Source of the DNA: Tropicimonas sp. IMCC34043 | Lineage (GTDB): Bacteria > Pseudomonadota > Alphaproteobacteria > Rhodobacterales > Rhodobacteraceae | Reading direction: 5' to 3' | Assembly: GCF_003390845.1 (NCBI RefSeq) | Contig: NZ_QMEK01000002.1 | Location: forward strand, 496,001 to 560,000 | DNA length: 64,000 nt | In this document: positions 16,753 to 25,192 of the stretch, piece after piece | How the letters are laid out: each line of letters opens with the position of its first letter | How positions within the stretch are numbered: position 1 is the stretch's first letter | Notes under the pieces: model-generated | Database searches by the model: none | Told to the model about the DNA's origin: nothing | The model's input: the letters and a program-made list of their open reading frames with translations, nothing else | Position numbers and translations under genes: made by a program

Positions 16753-17948
16753 CGGTGGTGAAGGGTTACTCCGCCTGGTCTGCACGGCAGATTGCCATTC
16801 TTTGCCTCCTCTGGGCCACTGGGTTGTTTCTCCGAATACCGGTGCTCGCGGTTTCGCCGCTGGCTGGTCGGATCGCGGAGGATCTGAAGCTGTCGACCAC
16901 CGGCGCGGGCGCCCTGACCATCGTTCCGGTGGTGGTTCTCGCGTTGGCGGCGCCGCTTGCAGTATGGGCCATTGCGCAGATCGGGCCTGCCCGGACGATT
17001 GCAGTCGGTCTCCTACTCAGTGCCGCGCTGTCGGCCTCTCGCGGATGGACCTCGTCGGCGGTGGTGCTGTTCGCTGCCACCATTGGCATGGGGATCGGAA
17101 TCGCGATGTTCCAGACGGCCCTGCCGAGCGCCGTCCGGGGGTGGCTTCCCGCGCAGGCGGCCATGGGAAGCGCGGTTTATCTGAACGGGATGATGGTTGG
17201 CGAGCTTCTCGGGGCCGGGGCAACCTTGCCCGTCATCATGCCCCTGGCGGGGCAGGACTGGCGCATGGCCCTGGCGCTCTGGGCGATGCCTGCCGCGGTG
17301 ATCGCGGTGCTCATCCTGCTTGCCCGGGAGAAGGCCAAGCCCGGCGGGACCAGGCCAGTCTCGCCGGACTGGTCGGATGGCCGGACATGGGAGCTTGGTC
17401 TCTGGCTGGCCGGGTCGATTGCCGTCTTCTTTAGCATCAACGCCTACATGGACGTGGCCCTTTCTGCGCGAGGGAACGCCGCGTGGCTCGGTGCCCTGAT
17501 CGTTGCCTATAATGCCACGGCGTTGCTGGCGTCTCTGGCCATGCTCTGGTGGAAGGCGGCTTGGATCGGTCGCCGCGGCCCGGTCGTCATGACCGGCATC
17601 GCCGCTGCTGCCGGTATGATCGGTTTTGGCTTCGTGCCCGGTCCGGTCGGCTATCTCTGCGCCCTCGTCGCCGGCTTCGCCGCATCACTGCAACTCATCC
17701 TGATCATGTCGCTGCCGCCAGTCGTGACCGAAGAGTCGAATGTCGCGCGCCTGACGGGCGGGATCACCTTCGTGGGCTACCTCGTCGGATTCGCATTGCC
17801 GCTCCTCGGTGGCTTGCTCTCAGATGCCGCTGGCGGTGTCGGGATGATTTTCATACCGACAGCCGTTTTCATTCTCGCTCTCACCGGGGTCGGTCGCAAA
17901 AGCGGCGGATACGCGGAGTGCTCGTCCCACATCGGGGGCAAAGTATAG
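16749..17948 (+). CDS. MFS transporter, CynX/NimT-like
   Basis: The 399-residue protein has 12 hydrophobic segments. It opens with ARQIAILCLLWATGLFLRIPVLAVSPLAGRIAEDLKLSTTGAGALT, resembling cyanate/nitroimidazole-type MFS carriers. A motif-like AVWAIAQIGPART lies between helices 2 and 3. The ATG at 16749 is favoured over an upstream in-frame ATG at 16566 because the intervening 61 residues are Arg-rich and out of character. It is probably under control of the divergent AraC regulator. The substrate is unknown. Confidence 0.82.
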   Translation: MTVVKGYSAWSARQIAILCLLWATGLFLRIPVLAVSPLAGRIAEDLKLSTTGAGALTIVPVVVLALAAPLAVWAIAQIGPARTIAVGLLLSAALSASRGWTSSAVVLFAATIGMGIGIAMFQTALPSAVRGWLPAQAAMGSAVYLNGMMVGELLGAGATLPVIMPLAGQDWRMALALWAMPAAVIAVLILLAREKAKPGGTRPVSPDWSDGRTWELGLWLAGSIAVFFSINAYMDVALSARGNAAWLGALIVAYNATALLASLAMLWWKAAWIGRRGPVVMTGIAAAAGMIGFGFVPGPVGYLCALVAGFAASLQLILIMSLPPVVTEESNVARLTGGITFVGYLVGFALPLLGGLLSDAAGGVGMIFIPTAVFILALTGVGRKSGGYAECSSHIGGKV

Positions 17949-18003
17949 GAGGCCGTAAGATCGAGCCGTCCCGTCCGCGGCAATGTAGACTATGTGCGTC
18001 CAG

Positions 18004-18315
18004 CCGTACGGCAGCTTCGCCGCGATAGATGCGGTTCATCAGCACCCTGTAGAGATATCCCTTGTCGACCAACGTGCCCTGCTTGTTGCGCAGCGCTCTG
18101 CGGCGCAGTTCGCGGGCCAGCACGGTCGCTGATCCGACCTCGACGAACCGTTCGAAGATGCCCCGCATGGCGGCAGCCTCGTCCTCGTTCACCACGAGCT
18201 TGCGGTCCTTCACATCGTACCCGAGCGGGACGTAGCCGCCCATCCACATGCCCTTCATGCGGTAGGCGCGGACCTTGTCGCGGATGCTCTCGGCTGCGAC
18301 CTCACGCTCGAACCT
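18004..18315 (-). pseudogene. Serine site-specific recombinase remnant
   Basis: About 105 codons on the minus strand match the middle of large serine recombinases: FEREVAAESIRDKV, MKGMWMGGYVPLGYDVKDRK, NEDEAAAMRGIFERFVEVGS and GYLYRVLMNRIYRGE. This covers the end of the resolvase domain and the Recombinase domain. The catalytic N-terminal serine region and the C-terminal zinc-ribbon and coiled-coil are absent. It sits at the right edge of the accessory block that starts at tRNA-Ser and is likely debris of an integrated element. Confidence 0.85.
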
Positions 18316-18577
18316 CCCCTTTCTCTTGTCGCCTTGGGTCGAATGTCCGACTTCGACGCCTCGCATCCGACGGATTCCGAAATCCGCAGACGTCGACCAT
18401 CCGTCATGGCCGCATCTGGGCAAGACTCCGCCAAACCGGCAGGCGGTCGCGGTCGTATCGACGCCGGAGCGTCACCGGTTCCATCGGGCCAGACAGGTTT
18501 CAGACAGCTACGTCGGTTATTTCTTCTCGAAATTGTCGATCGCAGGGGGCGGTCGAATCAGATTGGGAGGAAGTCTG

Positions 18578-19858
18578 ATGGAGGTAACCGGAATGCTGAC
18601 CGGCGCGAAGCTGCTTGGTCATGTCGGGTTTCCCACGACCGAAGTACTGGGGCCGGACGCAACCGAGGATGAAATCCAGAACCTGATCGACCGGCACAAG
18701 CTGATCTTCATCAAGCCGCTCTTTCGCGGCGGCGTCGGCAAGAAGGGCAAGGCCGGGCTGATCGGCAAGGCCAGCGACCTCAAGACGGCACTGGCCGAGA
18801 AGGAACGGCTCTATTTTGCCGAGCACCGTCATGGCAATGTGATCGCCAAGGCAAATGGCATTACGTTCGAGGCCGGGGTACCGGCAGAGCACGAGGTCTA
18901 TTTCGCGATCACCGATGACAGCCGGTTCCGCGCACCGACGATGACGCTGACCCACCGGGGCGGCGTCGACATCGAGGAACTGGAGAAGCACGAAATCGCC
19001 TCGGTTCCCTTCGATGCGCTGACAGGTCTCAAGGCTTTTGTCGTCGCCAATGCGCTGACGGACATCAACGCGCCGCGCGAGATCATCTCGCCTCTGGTCC
19101 AGCATCTGCCGAAGCTCTGGGAGCTGATGCACCACTACGGCATGACGACGCTGGAGTTGAACCCGATCCGGATGCGTCCGGGGCGCGACGGTCGCCTGAC
19201 ACCGGTGGCGTGCGATTTCAAATGCGGGTTCGACCGTGACGACGCCCGCGTGGCGCGTCTTGGTCTTCCGGACTATCTCTTTGCCTCCGACATCTCGGCC
19301 TTCGAGCAGGAGGTGAACAGGCTGCGGACCCATCAGGGTCAGTCCGACGTGTTTGTCATCAACGACAAGGGCACGATCCTTGCCCCGACCTTCGGCGGCG
19401 GCGCCAACAGCCTCGTCACCGAAGTCCTGGGCGACGCGGCGATCATCTCGTCGGATTTCGGCGGCAACCCGCCCTACGAAAAGATGAAGGCGGTGGCGTC
19501 GATCTGCTACCGGCATTTCCTGGCCCAGACGAACGTGCTGTTCATCATCGGCGGCAAGTCCAACAACACCGACATTCTGGAAACCTTCAGGGGAATGGGC
19601 GACGCCCTGCGCGAGCATTTCTCGGCGCATGGGCCGACGCCGCTTTATGTCGTCGTCGGACGGGGCGGGCCCAACCTCGTGCGGGGCATGGGCAACCTTG
19701 CCGATACGCTCGACAGCCTCGGCCTGCCCTACCGGTTCTTCGGGTTCGACAGCGCCATTTCCGAGGTCGTCAATTACGCCAAGAAGGTCGACCTGTGGAT
19801 GCGCGACGGCGGCAGGGCCGAGATCGCGCGACATCTCGGCATCACCGAAGCGGCCTGA
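18578..19858 (+). CDS. ATP-citrate lyase-like subunit with ATP-grasp and citrate-binding domains
   Basis: The 426-residue protein resembles the small ATP-grasp subunit of ATP-citrate lyase/citryl-CoA synthetase (succinyl-CoA synthetase beta superfamily). The N-terminal ATP-grasp part includes KLIFIKPLFRGGVGKKGKAG and LELNPIRM. The C-terminal half has GGGANSLVTEVLGD, the SSDFGGNPPYEKMKAV segment, LFIIGGKSNNTDILETFRGM and VVVGRGGPN, as in the ACL citrate-binding domain. The start has GGGAGG seven bases upstream. It is 12 bp from the next gene, which carries the CoA-ligase and citrate-synthase-like parts, so the two would form one enzyme. Citrate is the expected substrate, but a related tricarboxylate is possible. 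Confidence 0.8.
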   Translation: MEVTGMLTGAKLLGHVGFPTTEVLGPDATEDEIQNLIDRHKLIFIKPLFRGGVGKKGKAGLIGKASDLKTALAEKERLYFAEHRHGNVIAKANGITFEAGVPAEHEVYFAITDDSRFRAPTMTLTHRGGVDIEELEKHEIASVPFDALTGLKAFVVANALTDINAPREIISPLVQHLPKLWELMHHYGMTTLELNPIRMRPGRDGRLTPVACDFKCGFDRDDARVARLGLPDYLFASDISAFEQEVNRLRTHQGQSDVFVINDKGTILAPTFGGGANSLVTEVLGDAAIISSDFGGNPPYEKMKAVASICYRHFLAQTNVLFIIGGKSNNTDILETFRGMGDALREHFSAHGPTPLYVVVGRGGPNLVRGMGNLADTLDSLGLPYRFFGFDSAISEVVNYAKKVDLWMRDGGRAEIARHLGITEAA

Positions 19859-19870
19859 GGGAGAGAGATC

Positions 19871-22582
19871 ATGCATCGCCAAGGAATCGAGAATTTCCCC
19901 TATTATCTGGGGCTGAACTCGCTCGATCAGATCGCCACGCGCGAGGATCGGGTCTGTGTTCTGAACATCCTGGGGGGCGAATCCCGTCAGGTGACGCCCA
20001 CCAGCCATGCGTTTTCGGGCGGAAACGTGGTGTTCGGCACCTCGCCGGGCCGCGCCGGGCAGAAGCTGAAAACGCCGGTCGGTGACATTCCGGTCTTCAA
20101 CAACGTGCGCGAGGGCGTGAATGCCGGCCACGCCTTCAATGTCGGCGTCGTCTACCTGCCGCCGACCAGCGTGCGCGACGGGGTGGCGGAGCTGATCCGG
20201 GTCAATCCCAAGCTGACCAAGATCGTGATCATCACCGAAAAGATCTCCGTGCACGATGCCCGCGAGGTTCGTGCAATGGGGCAGGCCAACGGTATCGACA
20301 TCATCGGCGGCAACTGCCTTGGCGTGGCCGACAGCTGGAACCGGATCCGGATCGGCGGTGCGCTCGGCGGCGATCGACCGGAGGAATCCCTGCTGAAAGG
20401 GTCGGTGTCGATCTTCTCGAATTCCGGCGGTTTCACGACCACCATCGCGCAGTATCTGTCGACCGAGGGCTGGGGCACCACCACGCTGATTTCTTCGGGC
20501 AAGGACGTCTATATCCATTATGCGGCGCGCGATTTCGCCCATGCCCTGCAGAACGATGCCCGGACCAAGGCCGCCGTGCTCTATGTCGAACCCGGCGGCT
20601 ATTACGAACACGGCGTCACGTTCGGCAAGCCGACGGTCGCCTGTGTCGTCGGGCGCTGGAAGTCCAAACTGACGCGTGCCGTCGGTCATGCGGGTGCGAT
20701 GGCCGGGTCTGGCGATTCTGCCGAGGACAAGGAAAACTGGTTCCTCGAGGCTTTCGGGGTCGACCGCGCCTTCACGCCCGACGATCCGGTCGTGTCAGCC
20801 AAGGGCGCGCTCGTGACCAACATCGCGGACATTCCGGCGGCGCTGACGGCGGTGATGAAGCTGAATGGCGTGGCGCCCGACTTCGCATCGACGGGAAGTC
20901 TGGCGCTGAAGCCGTGGATCGCCAACGATCAGGGGCTGAGGCTGCCGGAAGACCTGGCGATGCCGGTTGTCGAGGCGCCGGAGCCCTACAACGCGCAGAT
21001 CGCGAAGCTCAGCGAACAGGTCGGCGCGGTTATCGCGCGCCAGACCATGAAGGACAAATCCGGCGCCTCGGTGATGGATCCCAATACCCAGGTCACCAGC
21101 GTTCACGGGCATTCGGTACTCGACATGGCATTGGAGCCGCTCGAGGCGATTTTCGCGCTGCCCCTGGTGCATGAAATTGCGACCGCGAACGACCGGGCAA
21201 TGCTCGATGTCGCCGTCGCCGCCGAGGTGAACCTGGTCGGCGATCCGATCCTCGTGGCGACCGATGCGGCACGGGAGGCCGGCAATTCACCCAATACGGT
21301 GATGGCGGCCGCCGCGGCGATCGTCGGGCCGAACCGGGTCCGGCGGGCGCTCGACTGCGCCAGCGCCTTGATCGGGCTCTTTGCGCAGTCGGGGTTGAAG
21401 GACGGCCGGGATGAAGGCTTCGACTTCTCCAACATCCGCATCGACGACGAGACCCGCGCGCTTTTTCTCGCGACCGAGGCGGAAGCCGACGACCCCCGGC
21501 CGGAAGCGATGCTCGCCGCGATCACGGCGCGGGGCGGCAAGTCGGTTTTCCTGAAGTTTCTCGGAACGCTCGGCGGCCGGCTGTCGCGCGACGCAATCCT
21601 GGCCGCGATCTCGACGACGATCGCCTGGGGCCCGCTGATGCGCAAGCGCATATCGCGGCTGACGGCCGAGACGCTGCCCTGGTATCTGCGGCTCTACGGC
21701 GTGATGGTCGGGGCGACGATCCCTGGCGAACACCATCAGCACGGTTCTCTCTACGGCATCCCGCGCGAGGATCGCTTCGGCAAGTGGACCATGGCGGACA
21801 TCTGCTATCTGGCGATGACGGGCAAGAAGCCGTCGAAGGAAGAGACTCTGCCACTGCAGATCCTGATCGGGCTGCTGATTTCCAACGGCCCGGGCTCGAT
21901 CTCGGCGCAGGGCGCCAAGGGGGCGGTGGCCGCGGACGGCCCGCAGACACCGGAACGGGTGCAGATCAACAAGGCGATGATGGGCTTTCTGACCCACTCC
22001 GGCTACAGCCACGGCGGCAACGGGTTCGAGGGGATGGCCTTCCTGCTCGACCAGTTCAAGGATGCCGAACTGCACGACCCGACCGACCAGAACCACGGGC
22101 TTGACCTCAAGACCATGGCCCGCGATTTCGCGCTCAACTACAAGCGCGAGAAGGCGAAAGCGAAGGAGCTTGGCGCCGAGGTCCGCGCCCTTCCGGGCAT
22201 TCATCACCCGGTCTTCAGGGGAAAGGCCGAAAATTTCGACCCGCGCGAGCGGTTTGTCGCGGCGTTCATGGAAAAGCGTGGCGATTACAACGTCTTCCAC
22301 GAATACTACCGCGAAGTCGTCCGCGCCCTCTTCGACGTCGGGGCCAGCCGCTATGTCTTCTGCGTCAACGTCGACGCTATCATTGCGGCACTGCTGCTGG
22401 CGCTTCTGTGGAAGGATTACAAGTCGGGCGCGCTGACGACACGACATCTGGAGAACGCGGCTTTCACCGTGTTCCTGTTCGGGCGGATGATCGGATCGGC
22501 AGCCGAGATCGACGATCATCTCAATCGCGGCCGCAACATGGACACGCGCACGCCCGCCTCCGAGTGTCATTTCGTGGCGTGA
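19871..22582 (+). CDS. ATP-citrate lyase-like large subunit: CoA-ligase domains fused to a citrate synthase-like domain
   Basis: The 903-residue protein has an N-terminal CoA-binding Rossmann domain, then a succinyl-CoA-synthetase alpha-type ligase domain with the phosphohistidine motif GHAGAMAG (H273). From about residue 620 a citrate synthase-like domain follows. That domain keeps the three catalytic positions: a His in YSHGGNGFEG (H714), a His in PGIHHPVFRG (H778/779) and an Asp in VNVDA (D835). This layout is that of the ATP-citrate lyase large subunit, which cleaves citrate plus CoA and ATP to acetyl-CoA and oxaloacetate. It is larger than the usual bacterial AclA (about 610 residues) because an extra region of some 250 residues lies between the ligase and synthase parts. 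Its clustering with tricarballylate and aconitate genes points to catabolic use. Confidence 0.82.
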   Translation: MHRQGIENFPYYLGLNSLDQIATREDRVCVLNILGGESRQVTPTSHAFSGGNVVFGTSPGRAGQKLKTPVGDIPVFNNVREGVNAGHAFNVGVVYLPPTSVRDGVAELIRVNPKLTKIVIITEKISVHDAREVRAMGQANGIDIIGGNCLGVADSWNRIRIGGALGGDRPEESLLKGSVSIFSNSGGFTTTIAQYLSTEGWGTTTLISSGKDVYIHYAARDFAHALQNDARTKAAVLYVEPGGYYEHGVTFGKPTVACVVGRWKSKLTRAVGHAGAMAGSGDSAEDKENWFLEAFGVDRAFTPDDPVVSAKGALVTNIADIPAALTAVMKLNGVAPDFASTGSLALKPWIANDQGLRLPEDLAMPVVEAPEPYNAQIAKLSEQVGAVIARQTMKDKSGASVMDPNTQVTSVHGHSVLDMALEPLEAIFALPLVHEIATANDRAMLDVAVAAEVNLVGDPILVATDAAREAGNSPNTVMAAAAAIVGPNRVRRALDCASALIGLFAQSGLKDGRDEGFDFSNIRIDDETRALFLATEAEADDPRPEAMLAAITARGGKSVFLKFLGTLGGRLSRDAILAAISTTIAWGPLMRKRISRLTAETLPWYLRLYGVMVGATIPGEHHQHGSLYGIPREDRFGKWTMADICYLAMTGKKPSKEETLPLQILIGLLISNGPGSISAQGAKGAVAADGPQTPERVQINKAMMGFLTHSGYSHGGNGFEGMAFLLDQFKDAELHDPTDQNHGLDLKTMARDFALNYKREKAKAKELGAEVRALPGIHHPVFRGKAENFDPRERFVAAFMEKRGDYNVFHEYYREVVRALFDVGASRYVFCVNVDAIIAALLLALLWKDYKSGALTTRHLENAAFTVFLFGRMIGSAAEIDDHLNRGRNMDTRTPASECHFVA

Positions 22583-22584
22583 CC

Positions 22585-22980
22585 ATGGGGGAGTATCACG
22601 AGCCCCCCAAGGATCAGCCGTCGATCCGCACGATCGCCATGCCGGCCGACACCAACCCTGCCGGTGATATCTTCGGGGGCTGGCTGATGTCCCAGATGGA
22701 CCTGGCGGCGGGGAATCTCGCCGCCCGGGTTGCCGGGGGCCGCAGCGCAACCATCGCCGTCGATGCCATGAAGTTCCACCGGCCGGTAAAGGTGGGGGAC
22801 GAAGTCACGCTCTTTGCCAATCTGGTGAAGGTCGGCCGCACGTCCATGCACATTCACGTCGAGGCCTGGCGCCGCCATCGCTTCGGGGAGCGTTCGGAAC
22901 GGGTGACCGAGGCGACGTTCATCTTCGTGGCACTGGACGCAGAGGGTCGACCGAGGGAACTGCCGGTCAACCGCCCTTGA
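22585..22980 (+). CDS. Acyl-CoA thioesterase, YciA-like hotdog protein
   Basis: The 131-residue hotdog-fold thioesterase begins MGEYHEPPKDQPSIRTIAMP and contains NPAGDIFGGWLMSQMDLAAG, with the conserved Asn and Asp of the YciA/acyl-CoA hydrolase family, and VGDEVTLFANLVKVGRTSM. It hydrolyses short to medium acyl-CoAs. It follows the lyase large-subunit gene by two bases, so it is probably co-translated. It may release CoA from a pathway intermediate or act as a safety valve. Confidence 0.88.
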   Translation: MGEYHEPPKDQPSIRTIAMPADTNPAGDIFGGWLMSQMDLAAGNLAARVAGGRSATIAVDAMKFHRPVKVGDEVTLFANLVKVGRTSMHIHVEAWRRHRFGERSERVTEATFIFVALDAEGRPRELPVNRP

Positions 22981-23007
22981 GTAGGGCGGGTCATGAATTT
23001 CGCCGGG

Positions 23008-24087
23008 TCACGCCGATGGCGGCAAATCTCGCAAGCCTTCAGCCACGGCCTGGGCGAAGCCACGTGTATCAAGGTTTCCGCCCAGGTCCCTGGTTCGCGT
23101 GGACGGGTTGGCGATCGTCGTGTCGAGCGCATGCAGGATCGCTCGACCGGCATGCGCCAGATCCGCGCGCCGACGGTTTGCACCCAGCCATTCCAGAAGC
23201 ATGCCGCTCGATCCGATCAACGACGCGGGGTTGGCGATGCCTTTGCCGGCAATGTCCGGCGCCGAGCCGTGCTGGGCCTGGGCCATCGCCATACCGTCGC
23301 CGGCGTTGAGTGACGCGGCGAGCCCGAGACTTCCCGACAGCTCTGACGCGAGGTCCGACAGGATATCGCCGAACATATTGGTCGTGCAGACCACGTCGAA
23401 CGCCTCCGGACGCCGGACAAGGTGCGCACAGGCCGCGTCGACGATGAGTTCGTCATACACGACCTCGGGGTGCCGCGCTGCGACCTCCCGGCAGCAGGAC
23501 AGGAACAGCCCGTCCGTCACCTTGAGCACGTTCTGCTTGTGCACCGCAGTCACCTTCTTGCGACGCTGCATCGCCCCGGCGAAGGCCGCTTCCGCGATCC
23601 GCATCGACGCGTGGCGGGTGATGCGCCGCATGGCCAACGCCACATCGGCCGTGACCTGCAGCTCGCCCGAGCCGGTGTGCATGCAGCGATCCGCGTAGAA
23701 ACCCTCGGTGTTCTCCCGGTAGATCACCAGATCGAACGCGGCACCGGTGGCCGATTTCAATCCCTTGCGCGTCGCCGCCGGCCGGATATTCGCATAGAGA
23801 TCGAGGCGCTTGCGCAGCTCGCCCGAAGGGTTGAGCCCGCCCTCTTCACGGGCCGGATAGTCCAGGTGCGAGACAGGCCCGAGGATCAGGGCATCGGCCT
23901 CCCTGGCCTGGGCAAAGGCGGCGTCGGGAAGGGTCGAGCCTTGGTTCCGCAAGGCGGCAAAGCCGATCTCGATCTCGGAGAAGGCGAAACCGAGGTCGAA
24001 GTGGCGGTCGGCGGCGTCCAGAACCAACCGGGTCGCAGCGGAAATCTCGGGCCCGATTCCGTCTCCGGGCATGAAGGCGACTTTCAT
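23008..24087 (-). CDS. Isocitrate/isopropylmalate dehydrogenase family protein
   Basis: The 359-residue beta-decarboxylating dehydrogenase begins MKVAFMPGDGIGPEI. It has the substrate loop IYRENTEGFYADR, the KQNVLKVTDGLF segment, the metal site TTNMFGDILSDLASEL and the cofactor region HGSAPDIAGKGIANP. The IYRENTEG pattern is closer to NAD-isocitrate and homoisocitrate dehydrogenases than to LeuB. It would oxidatively decarboxylate a 2-hydroxy-3-carboxy acid such as isocitrate or a homologue. It is the last gene of the GntR-tcuA-tcuB operon. Confidence 0.88.
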   Translation of the reverse strand: MKVAFMPGDGIGPEISAATRLVLDAADRHFDLGFAFSEIEIGFAALRNQGSTLPDAAFAQAREADALILGPVSHLDYPAREEGGLNPSGELRKRLDLYANIRPAATRKGLKSATGAAFDLVIYRENTEGFYADRCMHTGSGELQVTADVALAMRRITRHASMRIAEAAFAGAMQRRKKVTAVHKQNVLKVTDGLFLSCCREVAARHPEVVYDELIVDAACAHLVRRPEAFDVVCTTNMFGDILSDLASELSGSLGLAASLNAGDGMAMAQAQHGSAPDIAGKGIANPASLIGSSGMLLEWLGANRRRADLAHAGRAILHALDTTIANPSTRTRDLGGNLDTRGFAQAVAEGLRDLPPSA

Positions 24088-24127
24088 GAAGCGTCTCGCT
24101 GTTCAGGTTTGCAGAGGCGGGCGCGGC

Positions 24128-25192
24128 CTAGGCGCGGCGCTTCTGCTCTTCGACTATGAGGGTCGCAAAGCGGTAGAACCCGTGGATCATCTTGGTGAAG
24201 GGCAGAAGCAGGAAGAAGGCCACGATGCATCCGAGGTGGATCGCCAGCAGGCTCGGAACCGCAGCGGTGCCGGTTGCGGCGTAGAGCGCAAGTCCGGTGG
24301 CGCCGGTGGCACCCAGCAGCAGGACAAACGCCATCTCGCCGCCCCAGACACGCGCCGCACCGAGCGCCGGATCGGCCTGGGTCTTGAGCCACGCAAGGCC
24401 CGCGCAGCCGACGGTCAGCAGGATGCCGCCCGGTACGCCCAACAGTTTCGGCAGGCTGAACAGCCCATAGGGCGCGGGGATGGCAAAGGCATAGTGCAGG
24501 ATGGTTCCCGACACCGTTGCCGCGAAGCACAGCAGGAAGCCGTACATCACCGCCTGGTGGAACCAGCGCCGCCGGTCGGAATATCGGTCTTCCTTTTCGA
24601 AGTTGCAGCCCTGGCCCTGACCGCCATTGAGGTTTTTCATCCGCGCCGCCGAGGCGCCGGCGGCCAAAACGTCCCGCCAGCGAAGTCTCTCGCCCCCGAT
24701 CTCGCGCCAATAGGCACGAAGACTGACCGCAACCGAGGCGAGCGGCAGAAGAAATGCGGGCAGGAACAGCGCGAGGATCGTCCCGTGTGCAAGATAGGCG
24801 TAGAAACCGCTCCCGCTCTCGGGACGGAAGGCTTGAAGCAACCCGAAGAGAAGCACGAAACCCGCCAGCAGAGCCGCCGCAATGGCAACGCCGCTTTCAT
24901 TGAACAGCCGGGCCAGCGGGCGCGGCCAGGCATGACGCTCCCAGCTTTCCTGCCGCACCTCGGCGAGGGCGGCGGGGAAGTTCAGCGCGAACTCGTGCGG
25001 CTCGGTGTATTGGCAGGAATAATAGCAGCCCCGGCAGTTGTGGCAGAGGTTCGCGAGATGCGTTATATCGCCATCGGCGAAGACCTTGCTGCGGGTAAGC
25101 GCTGGAAAGACCGAACAGAAGCCCTCGCAATAGCGGCAAGCGTTGCAGATTTCGGTCTGGCGGCGGGCTTCCGCGATGAGCTCAGTTGACAT
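24128..25192 (-). CDS. tcuB: Tricarballylate utilisation protein TcuB (Fe-S/membrane electron-transfer protein)
   Basis: The 354-residue protein has two four-cysteine clusters near the N-terminus, C16-x2-C19-x2-C22-x3-C26 and C50-x2-C53-x2-C56-x3-C60. About six membrane helices with histidines follow, matching TcuB/CitB. It reoxidises the flavin of TcuA and passes electrons to the membrane quinone pool. Its start overlaps the tcuA stop by 11 bases, so the two products are made together. Confidence 0.93.
   Translation of the reverse strand: MSTELIAEARRQTEICNACRYCEGFCSVFPALTRSKVFADGDITHLANLCHNCRGCYYSCQYTEPHEFALNFPAALAEVRQESWERHAWPRPLARLFNESGVAIAAALLAGFVLLFGLLQAFRPESGSGFYAYLAHGTILALFLPAFLLPLASVAVSLRAYWREIGGERLRWRDVLAAGASAARMKNLNGGQGQGCNFEKEDRYSDRRRWFHQAVMYGFLLCFAATVSGTILHYAFAIPAPYGLFSLPKLLGVPGGILLTVGCAGLAWLKTQADPALGAARVWGGEMAFVLLLGATGATGLALYAATGTAAVPSLLAIHLGCIVAFFLLLPFTKMIHGFYRFATLIVEEQKRRA

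Noticed and set aside
17940-18577. Second copy of the tRNA-Ser 3' end (attR) at the right edge of the accessory block
   Set aside because: I looked for the GGTTCGAATCCCACCGCC sequence near the recombinase remnant and did not see it; only a wider search could show one.
18500-20689. Minus-strand open frame of 729 codons opposite the ACL-like genes
   Set aside because: The plus strand carries clear catalytic motifs with a proper ribosome-binding site; the antisense product shows none.
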